Part shown: one piece after another, positions 8,397 through 16,128 of the stretch
Numbering within the stretch: position 1 is the first letter of the stretch
How the letters are laid out: each line of letters begins with the position of its first letter
Source of the DNA: Deltaproteobacteria bacterium HGW-Deltaproteobacteria-6
Lineage (GTDB): Bacteria; Desulfobacterota; Syntrophia; Syntrophales; Smithellaceae
Direction of reading: 5' to 3'
Assembly: GCA_002840435.1 (NCBI GenBank)
Contig: PHAT01000001.1
Coordinates: 304,300 to 368,299 of the forward strand
DNA: 64,000 nucleotides
The notes under the pieces: generated by a model
Database searches by the model: none
Told to the model about the DNA's origin: nothing
What the model saw: only the letters and a program-made list of their open reading frames with translations
Program-made: the position numbers and the translations under genes

Positions 8397-8470
8397 TATT
8401 TAAATCAACCCAAGAAAGAAATTTTAATCATCTTTTTCGCGAGGCATTTTGAGCCTCTTTTTGTGTTTTT
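8397..8470. repeat. Decayed duplicate of the hydA 3' end
   Basis: This stretch aligns with 6407-6480, the last codons of hydA and the bases up to its terminator. Shared blocks include CATCTTTTT, GAGGCATTT and GCCTCTTTT, in the same order and spacing apart from a few one- or two-base gaps. Read on the minus strand it gives a tail ending MPREKDD, close to the hydA end MPHKKDA. Together with the matching hairpins this points to an old duplication. It is not part of an intact gene. Confidence 0.7.
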
Positions 8471-8483
8471 GCACAATCAAAAA

Positions 8484-11400
8484 TTATACAGCCGCATCGC
8501 AACGCAGACAGCGGCATGCTTCCTTCACGGCGTCTTCCCGGCTGAAGCCCAGTTCCACTTCAGCAAAGCTCATCTTGCGGGTGGCATGATGCATTTCGGG
8601 CATCGCCATTTGCGGGGTTTCTACGGATTCTTCATCAATTACCAGCGGCACGATAATTTCTTCCAGCGCCGGTTTTTCGTAAGCCGGTTCATTGTTGGCG
8701 ACACGAATGGCCGCATCGATATCGTCGGCTGCCTGATGGCCTGCGCCGACAGCCGCGATAACGGTGTCAGGGCCCGTTTCCGCATCACCGCCTGCGAAGT
8801 AGCGGGGGTTACTCGTACGGGATTTGTAGCCCTTGCCGACATTGTAACAATCCCACTTGTTGATTTCGACGCCGGTCTTTTTATCGATAAAGCTCATATC
8901 CGGCACCTGGCCGATAGCGGCGACGATGGCATCAACCGCCAGTGTGAATTCGGATCCGGGAACGGCGACGGGTTTCTTCCGGCCGCTTTTATCAAAATCA
9001 CCCAGCGTCATCCGCTGGCAGGTAATGGAGCTGACCTTGCCCTTTTTGCCTTCTATTGTCAGAGGAGCAACCAGGTATTCGATCTTGATGCCTTCTTCTT
9101 CTGCTGCCTTAATTTCTTCTTCCGCCGCCGGCATATCCTGTCTCAAACGCCTATAGAGGATGGTGACGTCGGAGCCAAGACGCAGTGCAACGCGGGCCGC
9201 GTCAATGGCGGAGTTGCCGCCGCCGATCACCGCCACTTTTTTGCCCAGTGTCTTTTCGCCTTTGAGCCACTTGTCTTCGTTGTTGTTGAAGTCGCGCAGG
9301 AATTCAACGCCGCCGAAAACGTTAGCCAACTCTTCTCCTGTTACGCCCATCTTCTGGCTTTTGTGCGCGCCGGTAGCCAGATAGAAGTAATCGAAATCTT
9401 TTTCAATCTGGGCAAAAGAAATGTCGCGGCCAACACGCGTATTAAGACGGATCTCGACGCCCAGAGCCGTGATGTCGTCGATTTCGCCCTGCAAAATGTT
9501 GCGCGGCAGACGGTAGGAGGGAATACCCCAGACGAGCATGCCGCCCGCTTTGTTCAACTCTTCAAAAACGGTCACTTTGTACCCGCGCAAAGCCAGATCA
9601 CGCGCGGCGGTAAGACCGGCGGGACCCGCTCCGATCACAGCGATTTTTTCCTTGCGGGTAACGGGGACTGCTTCTGTTTTGGGACGTGATGCGTTGTCCG
9701 TGATAAAGCGCTTCAGGAACTTAATGGCGAGCGGTTCATCCATATTGCCGCGGCGGCACTTTGATTGACACTTATGATCGCAGACGCGGCCGCAGACGGA
9801 CGGGAAGGGGTTTGTCTGAAGCAGAATTTTGTAGGCGTCTTCAAATCGGCCTTCGCGAATCAGTGCGATATAGGACGGAATATCCATTTCAATCGGACAG
9901 GTGTGCTGGCACGGTGACTTGTACATGGCCGAACAGACGGTCGCGCGGCAGCGATGTTCATAAATATGTTCTTCGTATTCTTTTTTGAAATAACGGATGG
10001 TGCTCAGAACGGGGTTGGGAGCGGTTTGTCCCAGACCGCACAACGCGGCGTTTTTGATGACGCCGGCCATTTCTTCGAGCAGTTCGATGTCGCCTGCTTT
10101 GCCTTTGCCTTTGGTGATGTCGGTTAAAATGTCCAGCATGCGTTTGGTGCCTTCGCGGCAGGGGGTGCATTTGCCGCAGGATTCATCCTGGCAGAAATCC
10201 ATGAAGAACCGGGCCATATCGACGGCGCACTTGTCTTCATTCATGACAATCAATCCGCCGGAACCCATGATGGCTCCCAACTCCGCTACTTTCTCGTAAT
10301 CGACCGAGGCGTTCAGATGCTCAACCGGAATACAACCGCCGGACGGTCCGCCCAATTGCGCTGCCTTGAACTTTTTGCCTTTGGGGATGCCGCCGCCGAT
10401 ATCATAAACGATGGTGCCCAGCTTGGTTCCCATGGGAACTTCTACTAAGCCCACATTGGCCACATCGCCGGTCAGGGCGAAAACTTTTGTTCCCTTGCTT
10501 TTTTCCGTACCGATTGAGGCGTACCATTTGGCGCCGCGCAGCATGATTTGTCCGACATTGGCCAGGGTTTCGACATTATTGAGGATACTGGGTTTCTGCC
10601 ACAATCCGGCCACAGCGGGGAAAGGCGGCCGGGGACGGGGCATGCCGCGTTTACCTTCGATGGAGGTCATGAGCGCCGTTTCTTCACCGCAGACAAACGC
10701 GCCTGCGCCCTGGTAAATCTCCAGATCAAAATCGAAACCGGTTCCTAAAATATCTTTTCCCAGTAAACCGGCTTCTTTGGCCTGGTCAATGGCAATATTT
10801 AAACGATGAATTGCTAACGGGTATTCAGCACGGCAATAGACGTAGCCTGATTTGGCGCCGATCGCTTTAGCCGCGATAACCATGCCTTCCAGAACGGCAT
10901 GCGGATCCGCTTCCAGAACACTGCGGTCCATGAATGCGCCGGGGTCGCCTTCGTCGGCATTGCACAAAACGTATTTGACATCGCCTTTGGACCCGGCTGC
11001 AAACTTCCATTTTAAGCCGGTGGGGAATCCTGCGCCGCCCCGGCCGCGCAAGCCGGAATCCAGCATTTCCTGGACAATTTGCTCCGGCGTCATTTCGGTA
11101 AGCGCCTTAGCCATACCGGCATAACCGTCACGGGCGATATATTCTTCTATTTTTTCGGGATCGATGAGTCCGCGATTTTTCAATACTCTCAATTCCTGAA
11201 GGGAGAAGAAGGGAATATCCTGCATGGTGGGAATGATTTTATCAGTACCCGGTTCCCGGTATAAGAGTCTTTCCAGGGTTCTTCCTTTGATCAGATGTTC
11301 CTCAACCAGTTCGGGAATGTCCGCAGGTTTGAGGTTAACGTATATGACGCCTTCCGGGTAAATCACCATAATAGGACCCAGAGCGCAAAAACCGTTGCAG

Positions 11401-11540
11401 CCTGTTTCCACTACTTTTATTTCTTCTGCCAGCTTTCTTTTGACGAGTTCTTCCAGAAGGGCATTTTTTACGCCTGTACTGCCGGAAGACTGACACCCGG
11501 TGCCCCCGCAAATTAGTAAATGTGAACGGAAAACTTTCAT
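8484..11540 (-). CDS. hydB: Hydrogenase diaphorase subunit HydB/NuoF fused to a GltD-like NAD(P)H:FAD module
   Basis: Probable flavoprotein of the hydrogenase complex, moving electrons between NAD(P)H, ferredoxin and HydA. Of 1018 residues, 1-95 form a thioredoxin-like [2Fe-2S] domain (C11, C16, C48, C52). About 110-520 is NuoF, with GRGGAGFPTGLKW, NADEGDPGAF and the [4Fe-4S] site C455, C458, C461, C501. From 530 to the end is a glutamate-synthase-small-subunit-like module: cysteines from C531, an FAD site GAGPAGLTAA and a second dinucleotide site GGGNSAIDAA. Ordinary HydB ends instead in a two-cluster ferredoxin domain. The added module suggests NADPH use, as in the bifurcating transhydrogenase/Bfu families. 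It lies in line with hndB-like and hydC genes. Confidence 0.9.
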   Translation of the reverse strand: MKVFRSHLLICGGTGCQSSGSTGVKNALLEELVKRKLAEEIKVVETGCNGFCALGPIMVIYPEGVIYVNLKPADIPELVEEHLIKGRTLERLLYREPGTDKIIPTMQDIPFFSLQELRVLKNRGLIDPEKIEEYIARDGYAGMAKALTEMTPEQIVQEMLDSGLRGRGGAGFPTGLKWKFAAGSKGDVKYVLCNADEGDPGAFMDRSVLEADPHAVLEGMVIAAKAIGAKSGYVYCRAEYPLAIHRLNIAIDQAKEAGLLGKDILGTGFDFDLEIYQGAGAFVCGEETALMTSIEGKRGMPRPRPPFPAVAGLWQKPSILNNVETLANVGQIMLRGAKWYASIGTEKSKGTKVFALTGDVANVGLVEVPMGTKLGTIVYDIGGGIPKGKKFKAAQLGGPSGGCIPVEHLNASVDYEKVAELGAIMGSGGLIVMNEDKCAVDMARFFMDFCQDESCGKCTPCREGTKRMLDILTDITKGKGKAGDIELLEEMAGVIKNAALCGLGQTAPNPVLSTIRYFKKEYEEHIYEHRCRATVCSAMYKSPCQHTCPIEMDIPSYIALIREGRFEDAYKILLQTNPFPSVCGRVCDHKCQSKCRRGNMDEPLAIKFLKRFITDNASRPKTEAVPVTRKEKIAVIGAGPAGLTAARDLALRGYKVTVFEELNKAGGMLVWGIPSYRLPRNILQGEIDDITALGVEIRLNTRVGRDISFAQIEKDFDYFYLATGAHKSQKMGVTGEELANVFGGVEFLRDFNNNEDKWLKGEKTLGKKVAVIGGGNSAIDAARVALRLGSDVTILYRRLRQDMPAAEEEIKAAEEEGIKIEYLVAPLTIEGKKGKVSSITCQRMTLGDFDKSGRKKPVAVPGSEFTLAVDAIVAAIGQVPDMSFIDKKTGVEINKWDCYNVGKGYKSRTSNPRYFAGGDAETGPDTVIAAVGAGHQAADDIDAAIRVANNEPAYEKPALEEIIVPLVIDEESVETPQMAMPEMHHATRKMSFAEVELGFSREDAVKEACRCLRCDAAV

Positions 11541-11606
11541 TTATCCAATATCCTCCTTAAGAAATAATCATGCATGAAGATTATACCTGCATGATGGATA
11601 GTAGTC

Positions 11607-11990
11607 TTATTTAATGGTCTCAGAACCTTTTGCGAGAACAAATGGCGTCTGGATCTCTCCCTCTAAAATATGTTTTTTGAAAATCTGCCGCATTTTGTTG
11701 GGATTGACATATTCATATTTGATGGGGGTCTGATCCAAGACTTCGACTGTGACCAGCGGCTCACGGCTGCATAAACCCATACAGCCGGATGTGGTGGCGA
11801 CAACGTCATGCACACCGGCGGCATCCATTTCCGCCATCAGGGTATCCATGACTTCCTTTGCGCCGGAAGCGATACCACATGTTCCCATATGTACAGTGAC
11901 TTTGACGCGCCGGTCTCCATCCCGTAAAGACATTTCCTTGTGCACTTTTTCCTTAATTTTTTTTAAGTCATCGATAGTCAATTTCGCCAT
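11607..11990 (-). CDS. HndB-like thioredoxin-fold [2Fe-2S] protein
   Basis: A 127-residue protein with a helical N-terminus followed by a thioredoxin-like ferredoxin domain. Only three cysteines of the usual cluster pattern are seen: C38 in MGTCGIASGA, and C70 and C74 in SGCMGLC. That pattern is what I remember for HndB of NADP-reducing hydrogenases, where the fourth ligand is also atypical. It lies between hydC and hydB, as hndB does in hnd operons, and is probably an accessory electron carrier of the complex. The function of HndB itself is not firmly established. Confidence 0.8.
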   Translation of the reverse strand: MAKLTIDDLKKIKEKVHKEMSLRDGDRRVKVTVHMGTCGIASGAKEVMDTLMAEMDAAGVHDVVATTSGCMGLCSREPLVTVEVLDQTPIKYEYVNPNKMRQIFKKHILEGEIQTPFVLAKGSETIK

Positions 11991-12020
11991 CGTTATTTCC
12001 TCCGTTTTTTATATTTAGAA

Positions 12021-12515
12021 TTAATTATATTGGCTCAATATTTCTTTAACTTTTCCGGGTTTGACGCGGCCGTGCACCTCGTCATCCACAACGATTACCG
12101 GCCCCAATCCGCAGGCACCCAGACAGCGGACGGATTCCAGAGTGAACATCCGGTCAGCCGTTGTTTCGCCTTCTTTAATGCCGAACTGCTTTTCCAGGGT
12201 TTCCGTGAGCGCTTTGCCGCCGCGTACGTAACAGGCTGTACCCAGGCAAACGCGAACGGTGTGCTTGCCGCGCGGTGTCATGGTGAAGAAGGAATAAAAG
12301 GTGACAACACCATAGACGCGGCTCAAGGGCAGGTTCAAGCCTGCGGCGATTTTTTTTTGTACAGACAATGGCAGATATTCGAGAGCGACCTGTGCTTCCT
12401 CCAGAACAGGGATCAACCCGCCTGCTTTGTTTTTGTGCTTTTCAATGATGCTGCTTAGTTTTTCTACTTGTTCCGGCGTGAATTCTTTCAATAATTCTGT
12501 GTCTTCAGCTTTCAT
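12021..12515 (-). CDS. hydC: Hydrogenase subunit HydC / NuoE-like [2Fe-2S] protein
   Basis: The NuoE-type subunit that partners HydB. The 164-residue form has an N-terminal helical bundle, the VYGVVTFYSFF segment typical of NuoE, and a thioredoxin-like domain with [2Fe-2S] ligands C90, C95, C131 and C135 (CLGTAC and CLGAC). ATG 12515 is chosen because AGGAGG lies six bases upstream; the longer frame adds 22 residues unlike NuoE. It sits 28 bases after the ATPase gene and 30 bases before the HndB-like gene, so signalling and structural genes appear to share one transcript. Confidence 0.92.
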   Translation of the reverse strand: MKAEDTELLKEFTPEQVEKLSSIIEKHKNKAGGLIPVLEEAQVALEYLPLSVQKKIAAGLNLPLSRVYGVVTFYSFFTMTPRGKHTVRVCLGTACYVRGGKALTETLEKQFGIKEGETTADRMFTLESVRCLGACGLGPVIVVDDEVHGRVKPGKVKEILSQYN

Positions 12516-12543
12516 TCCATTCCTCCTCGATCTTTGGGGATCG

Positions 12544-13092
12544 CTATGCTTCGGGCTCAATCTCGCGCAATCCTTCTTCAATAACGTCCCGGATATATTT
12601 TATTACCTCTGGATGGTTTATGGGTACATCCTCGATTTCTTTCCTGATTTCACGGGTGTCCACTTCTAACCGCCGGTCATTATGCCTGTGTTTGTAAAAA
12701 AAATCAACATCAGAATTAGCAACAATTAAAATTATTACGGTGTTGAGAATGTCACCCAGCGGCTGGCGGTCCAAATGATGCAGTCCAAAGGTCGCTTTAA
12801 TTCTTGTTCCTTGATTTTCTTTGGATTCCATATGAAATGCTCCACCCGCCCGATCGGCTGCATCAGCCAGAAGCGGCAGACCCAGACCGACGCGTCGAAC
12901 GGTTTTCGTCGTATAAAACGGATCCAGGACTTTCTTTAAAGCATTTTCATTCATACCGTGACCGTCATCAATAATTTCAATACTGAGCAAGTCTTTTTTT
13001 GAATCCTCATCGATATTAATGCTAATGAGTTTCGCGCCTGCACGAACCGAGTTTTCAGCGATATCCAGAATATGTGCGGCAAGTGAAAGCAT
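12544..13092 (-). CDS. Stand-alone histidine-kinase-type ATPase
   Basis: A 182-residue protein with a GHKL ATPase fold but no sensor, dimerisation or phospho-acceptor domain. N box AENSVRAGA, G1 IDDGHGM, F-type DPFYTTK and G2 VGLGLPLL are visible in the first 80 residues. The last 70 residues are charged and unassigned. Proteins of this kind recur beside multimeric [FeFe]-hydrogenase genes in anaerobes, but their substrate is unknown. By analogy with anti-sigma factor kinases it may phosphorylate a neighbouring DRTGG protein; that is inference. It is two bases from the PHP gene. Confidence 0.75.
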   Translation of the reverse strand: MLSLAAHILDIAENSVRAGAKLISINIDEDSKKDLLSIEIIDDGHGMNENALKKVLDPFYTTKTVRRVGLGLPLLADAADRAGGAFHMESKENQGTRIKATFGLHHLDRQPLGDILNTVIILIVANSDVDFFYKHRHNDRRLEVDTREIRKEIEDVPINHPEVIKYIRDVIEEGLREIEPEA

Positions 13093-13094
13093 GA

Positions 13095-13832
13095 CTACTC
13101 CAGGATTTGACGGCCGTTTTGTTGCTGCAAGGCCATCTTCAATTCAGAAAAAGTTGGTTCTTTCAGAAGAATTTTAGTGGTCGATGTTCCGATATCCTTT
13201 ATAAAATGGGCGTCGGAGGATGTTAAAAACGGATATTGTTTCAAATCGGAATATTGGCTGCGGCCCTGCCGTATTCCGGTCAACTTGGATATTTCCAGCG
13301 CATCAAAATGGCAATGGCCGTCAATAAAGCCCAGTTGGCTCAATACACTGAAGCTTTCCCGATCGATATGCGCGGGGATGGCGAGCCCTCTCAGTTGATG
13401 GATGGTATCGACAACGTCATCAATGGATAAATCCGTTGCGCCGATGAGCAGTTGATTATTTAATCCTTCCACCTCACCCAATTCGTTGACAATGGCCTGA
13501 ACGCCGAAGCGGGTTTCATCATTTTCTCCGGACAGGTGCCGATCAATGATGGTCTGAAGCTTTACCAGATCGGACAGGAACTCAAAGAAAGCCAGCAGGT
13601 GGACTTCTTCACTTGTTGTTATTTCCATGGCCGGGATGACTTGAATATTTTTTCCGGAGGCGGCTGCAATAACGTACGGGACATTTGCGGAAGCGTTATG
13701 ATCGCTGATGGCGATCATATCGAGCTTTTTTTCCAGCGCTTTTTGCACCAGGGCACTTGCGTGCATATCCAGTTCGGCGCAGGGAGACAGGCAGGTGTGA
13801 ATATGAAGATCGCAATTATAAACTTTCAACAT
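13095..13832 (-). CDS. PHP-domain phosphoesterase
   Basis: A 245-residue PHP-superfamily protein, a metal-dependent phosphoesterase acting in the cytoplasm. Metal ligand motifs are DLHIHTCLSPC near residue 8, SDHN, the glutamate in AMEITTSEEVHLLAF, AHIDR and SSDAHFI. The family includes nucleotide 3',5'-bisphosphate and histidinol phosphatases; the substrate here cannot be read from sequence. It lies between two signalling genes in the hydrogenase operon, so a nucleotide-type signal is possible but unproven. Confidence 0.8.
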   Translation of the reverse strand: MLKVYNCDLHIHTCLSPCAELDMHASALVQKALEKKLDMIAISDHNASANVPYVIAAASGKNIQVIPAMEITTSEEVHLLAFFEFLSDLVKLQTIIDRHLSGENDETRFGVQAIVNELGEVEGLNNQLLIGATDLSIDDVVDTIHQLRGLAIPAHIDRESFSVLSQLGFIDGHCHFDALEISKLTGIRQGRSQYSDLKQYPFLTSSDAHFIKDIGTSTTKILLKEPTFSELKMALQQQNGRQILE

Positions 13833-13899
13833 CGGTTTTCACCGCTGGAAACGACAAACATTAAAAGTCGGGTCTGTTCAGGGATGGTATTTACGAGGT

Positions 13900-14241
13900 T
13901 CAGTTTTTTGCCGTCAGCAAATTATAGATCTTGCCCGAGATCTCAAAAGCGGGCAAATCGGACACCATAATCGGAATTTTTTCCGCTTCGGCTTTTTCAA
14001 TGGTTTCCTGAGTCGGCTGACAGGAATTAATCAGGATAATCCCCGCATGTTCTTTGAGACTGGCAACGGCTACAATGTTCTGGTGTACCTGACGGGTGAC
14101 CCAGATATAACCTTCTCTGGAATTGCCCATGACATCGCTCAGAAGGTCTCCCGTGTAACCGCCCGTAACTTCTTTGTCCAGGCAGTCTTTACCGCACTTG
14201 ACCTCCAGCCCCAGCGCTTGAACAATTTTTTCAATTTTCAT
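13900..14241 (-). CDS. DRTGG-domain protein
   Basis: A 113-residue protein made of one DRTGG domain, a fold often linked to CBS domains and phosphotransacetylase and thought to bind a ligand or act as a signalling partner. Segments seen are VTGGYTGDLLSDVMGN, the strand GIILINS and KIPIMVSD. It is similar in plan to the DRTGG protein at 14686-15060 but not a recent copy. Placed between the two ATPase genes, it may be their regulated partner. No catalytic residues are recognisable. Confidence 0.7.
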   Translation of the reverse strand: MKIEKIVQALGLEVKCGKDCLDKEVTGGYTGDLLSDVMGNSREGYIWVTRQVHQNIVAVASLKEHAGIILINSCQPTQETIEKAEAEKIPIMVSDLPAFEISGKIYNLLTAKN

Positions 14242-14261
14242 AATAGAATCCTTTATAAAAA

Positions 14262-14732
14262 TTATGGCGTTTTAATCATCATCCTCAGATGAGTGCCTTT
14301 GCCGACTTCCGATGTGATATGAAAAACATCGGAATAATTTTTAATATTGCAAAGGCCCATGCCGGCGCCGAATCCCATTTCCCGAATTCTCTGATCGGCG
14401 GTGGAATATCCCTCCTGCATGGCCAGATCAATGTTGGGAATGCCCTGGCCTTCGTCAATCACCTCGATGCGCACCACGCCGGGATCAACAGTCAGGGTTA
14501 CGACGGCTTTTTTGGCGTAAGACACCACATTGATTTCCGCCTCGTAAGAGACGATGGCGGCTTTTCGGACGATATCGCCGGGAATACCTAATTTTTTCAG
14601 AATGGATTTGATGTTGGTTGATACAATACCGGCGGAATTGAAGTTGCCACCTTCAATATTAAAATTGCCCGAATACAGGTTTTGATTAGTTTCGCCCACT
14701 GGTATTTTCAACTTTTGGCAGGCAACCGACAA
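14262..14732 (-). CDS. RsbW-like anti-sigma-factor-type ATPase
   Basis: A 156-residue GHKL ATPase of the RsbW/SpoIIAB type. Visible motifs are SYEAEINVVSYA (N box), VIDEGQGI (G1) and MGFGAGMGLCNIKNYSD (G2). The initiator appears to be TTG 14732, inside the end of the upstream DRTGG gene (47-base overlap), with AAGGG three bases before it. No sigma factor or STAS-domain antagonist is encoded nearby, so its partners are unknown. The SpoIIE-type phosphatase at 16129-17304 is a candidate opposing enzyme. Confidence 0.75.
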   Translation of the reverse strand: MSVACQKLKIPVGETNQNLYSGNFNIEGGNFNSAGIVSTNIKSILKKLGIPGDIVRKAAIVSYEAEINVVSYAKKAVVTLTVDPGVVRIEVIDEGQGIPNIDLAMQEGYSTADQRIREMGFGAGMGLCNIKNYSDVFHITSEVGKGTHLRMMIKTP

Positions 14733-15060
14733 TACCCTTCATATAGAGGCGGCCCGCCGTTTCAAATAGAATGTATTTCGTGGTCAGGATGGGAATTTTC
14801 AGTTCTCTGGCTAATGCAATCGTTTCAGATGAAGGTTTTTTGCCACGTACCAGTATAATTGCGGCAATATCCAGTACATTGGCGGTTCTGATGACCTGTG
14901 TGTTTGTTAATCCGGTAAGCAAAAGGCTACCGGCTTTGGCGAAAGCCAGCACATCACTCATCAAGTCAGCCCCGAAAGCCGTTTTGACTTCAAGGTCTAG
15001 AATATCGTCACCCACAATGACTTCCGCATCCAGGATATCTTTTACTTCACGCAGTTTCAA
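14686..15060 (-). CDS. DRTGG-domain protein, first gene of the hydrogenase operon
   Basis: A 124-residue DRTGG-domain protein. Segments typical of the fold are AFGADLMSDVLAFA, the strand AAIILVRG and KIPILTTKYILFE. It heads the leftward series DRTGG, ATPase, DRTGG, PHP, ATPase, hydC, hndB-like, hydB. Its end overlaps the ATPase gene by 47 bases, which implies translational coupling. It probably has a sensory or switching role in hydrogenase regulation, inferred from context only. Confidence 0.7.
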   Translation of the reverse strand: MKLREVKDILDAEVIVGDDILDLEVKTAFGADLMSDVLAFAKAGSLLLTGLTNTQVIRTANVLDIAAIILVRGKKPSSETIALARELKIPILTTKYILFETAGRLYMKGIVGCLPKVENTSGRN

Positions 15061-15146
15061 AGCCTACTCCTCATTACTAAGCAAAGTGTTTGTACCCATT
15101 TGGGAAAACTTAATTTGCTGTTAATAGCTTACTGAATTATGACCCT

Positions 15147-15175
15147 ACCTATCATGGCCGATGATTTGATGTCAA
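15147..15175 (-). promoter_or_regulatory. Possible sigma-70 promoter of the DRTGG-hydB operon
   Basis: On the minus strand TTGACA (15170-15175) is followed after 17 bases by ATAGGT (15147-15152). The -35 is ideal but the -10 is poor. It lies about 85 bases upstream of the first gene. Confidence 0.35.
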
Positions 15176-15494
15176 CAAGATAGTTTTGAACCTTATGATT
15201 AGTTTTACGAGTTGTATTTTACAATTTTTGCAGGCAGTTAAAATCCCTTTCTTGCAAGGACGGCCTGTGGTTTCCAATATCGCATACGGCGCGGTTGGAC
15301 GGAGAATTTCATGTGCTTTCTCTGAGGATTGTTTCTGAAGGATGTTATCCGATAACTTTGGTCATATCCGGTAGATGACGCTGTTAATGATCTGTTGCAA
15401 ACAAGATAAAATCGTTTCTGTCTTTTTATTTGTTATGGAAAGTGATATTCATTTCAGCACCTTTATATTTACGCTGAAAGGAGGCCATGATTAT

Positions 15495-16010
15495 TTGCAC
15501 GGTTTGAAACTCAGAGAAACCAACATTATTGAAATACTTAAAGAGAGCCTGAATAAATTATCTCATTCCGACCACGTTACGGTTGAGATGAAATCTTCCC
15601 TTAATGATGAAAGGGTGTGGATCGACCATGAACAAATGGTTACCGTTTTCTTTGATCTGTCTCGAAACGCTGTTGAAGCCATGCCGGATGGAGGTTCGTT
15701 AACGATCACGGTTGAGGGAGATGAGAAGCAGGTGGCCATTGCGATAACCGATGAGGGAATGGGTATCGCCGAAGAAAACATACCGCTCCTTTTTACGCCT
15801 TTTTTTACCACGAAACCGGTTGGCGACGGGACCGGCCTGGGTCTACCGCAGGCTTATGCGTCCGTCAAAGCTCATCGCGGAGACATGCATATCGAATCCA
15901 ACGCTGATCCGAAGAAAGGCCCTACCGGGACTACCATTCGCATCACGTTGCCCCGGCGGCAGATTTTGCAGGACAAAACGGCCAGGATGATCGTGCATGA
16001 AGAGGATTAG
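15495..16010 (+). CDS. Truncated sensor histidine kinase, ATPase domain only
   Basis: Encodes the catalytic (HATPase_c) half of a two-component kinase without a sensor, HAMP or phospho-acceptor histidine domain. N box DLSRNAVEAMPDGG, G1 ITDEGMGI, F LLFTPFFTTK and G2 GTGLGL are all intact. The start is uncertain. AAAGGAGG at 15477-15484 suits TTG 15495; an ATG two bases after that site is out of frame and stops after six codons. ATG 15435 in frame lacks a ribosome binding site. It may be a remnant of a longer kinase or a deliberate stand-alone ATPase like those across the operon. No response regulator is nearby. Confidence 0.6.
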   Translation: MHGLKLRETNIIEILKESLNKLSHSDHVTVEMKSSLNDERVWIDHEQMVTVFFDLSRNAVEAMPDGGSLTITVEGDEKQVAIAITDEGMGIAEENIPLLFTPFFTTKPVGDGTGLGLPQAYASVKAHRGDMHIESNADPKKGPTGTTIRITLPRRQILQDKTARMIVHEED

Positions 16011-16074
16011 GAATTTAGACTGAAAACTGAAGGTTAAGATGCGCGGCGCGAATCGGGCCGATATCCAAAAATAG

Positions 16075-16112
16075 AAAAGGCCGAAGGCCCGCAAAATTGA
16101 CCTTCAGCCTTT
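16075..16112. terminator. Bidirectional hairpin between convergent genes
   Basis: Arms AAAAGGCCGAAGG (16075-16087) and CCTTCAGCCTTT (16101-16112) pair with one mismatch around a 13-base loop. It lies between the kinase fragment and the PP2C gene, whose ends face each other. Confidence 0.55.
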
Positions 16113-16128
16113 AACCTTAGGCCTTTGT

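Noticed and set aside
8463-9689. 408-residue plus-strand frame opposite hydB
   Set aside because: It lies wholly opposite the GltD module of hydB, whose motifs are intact.
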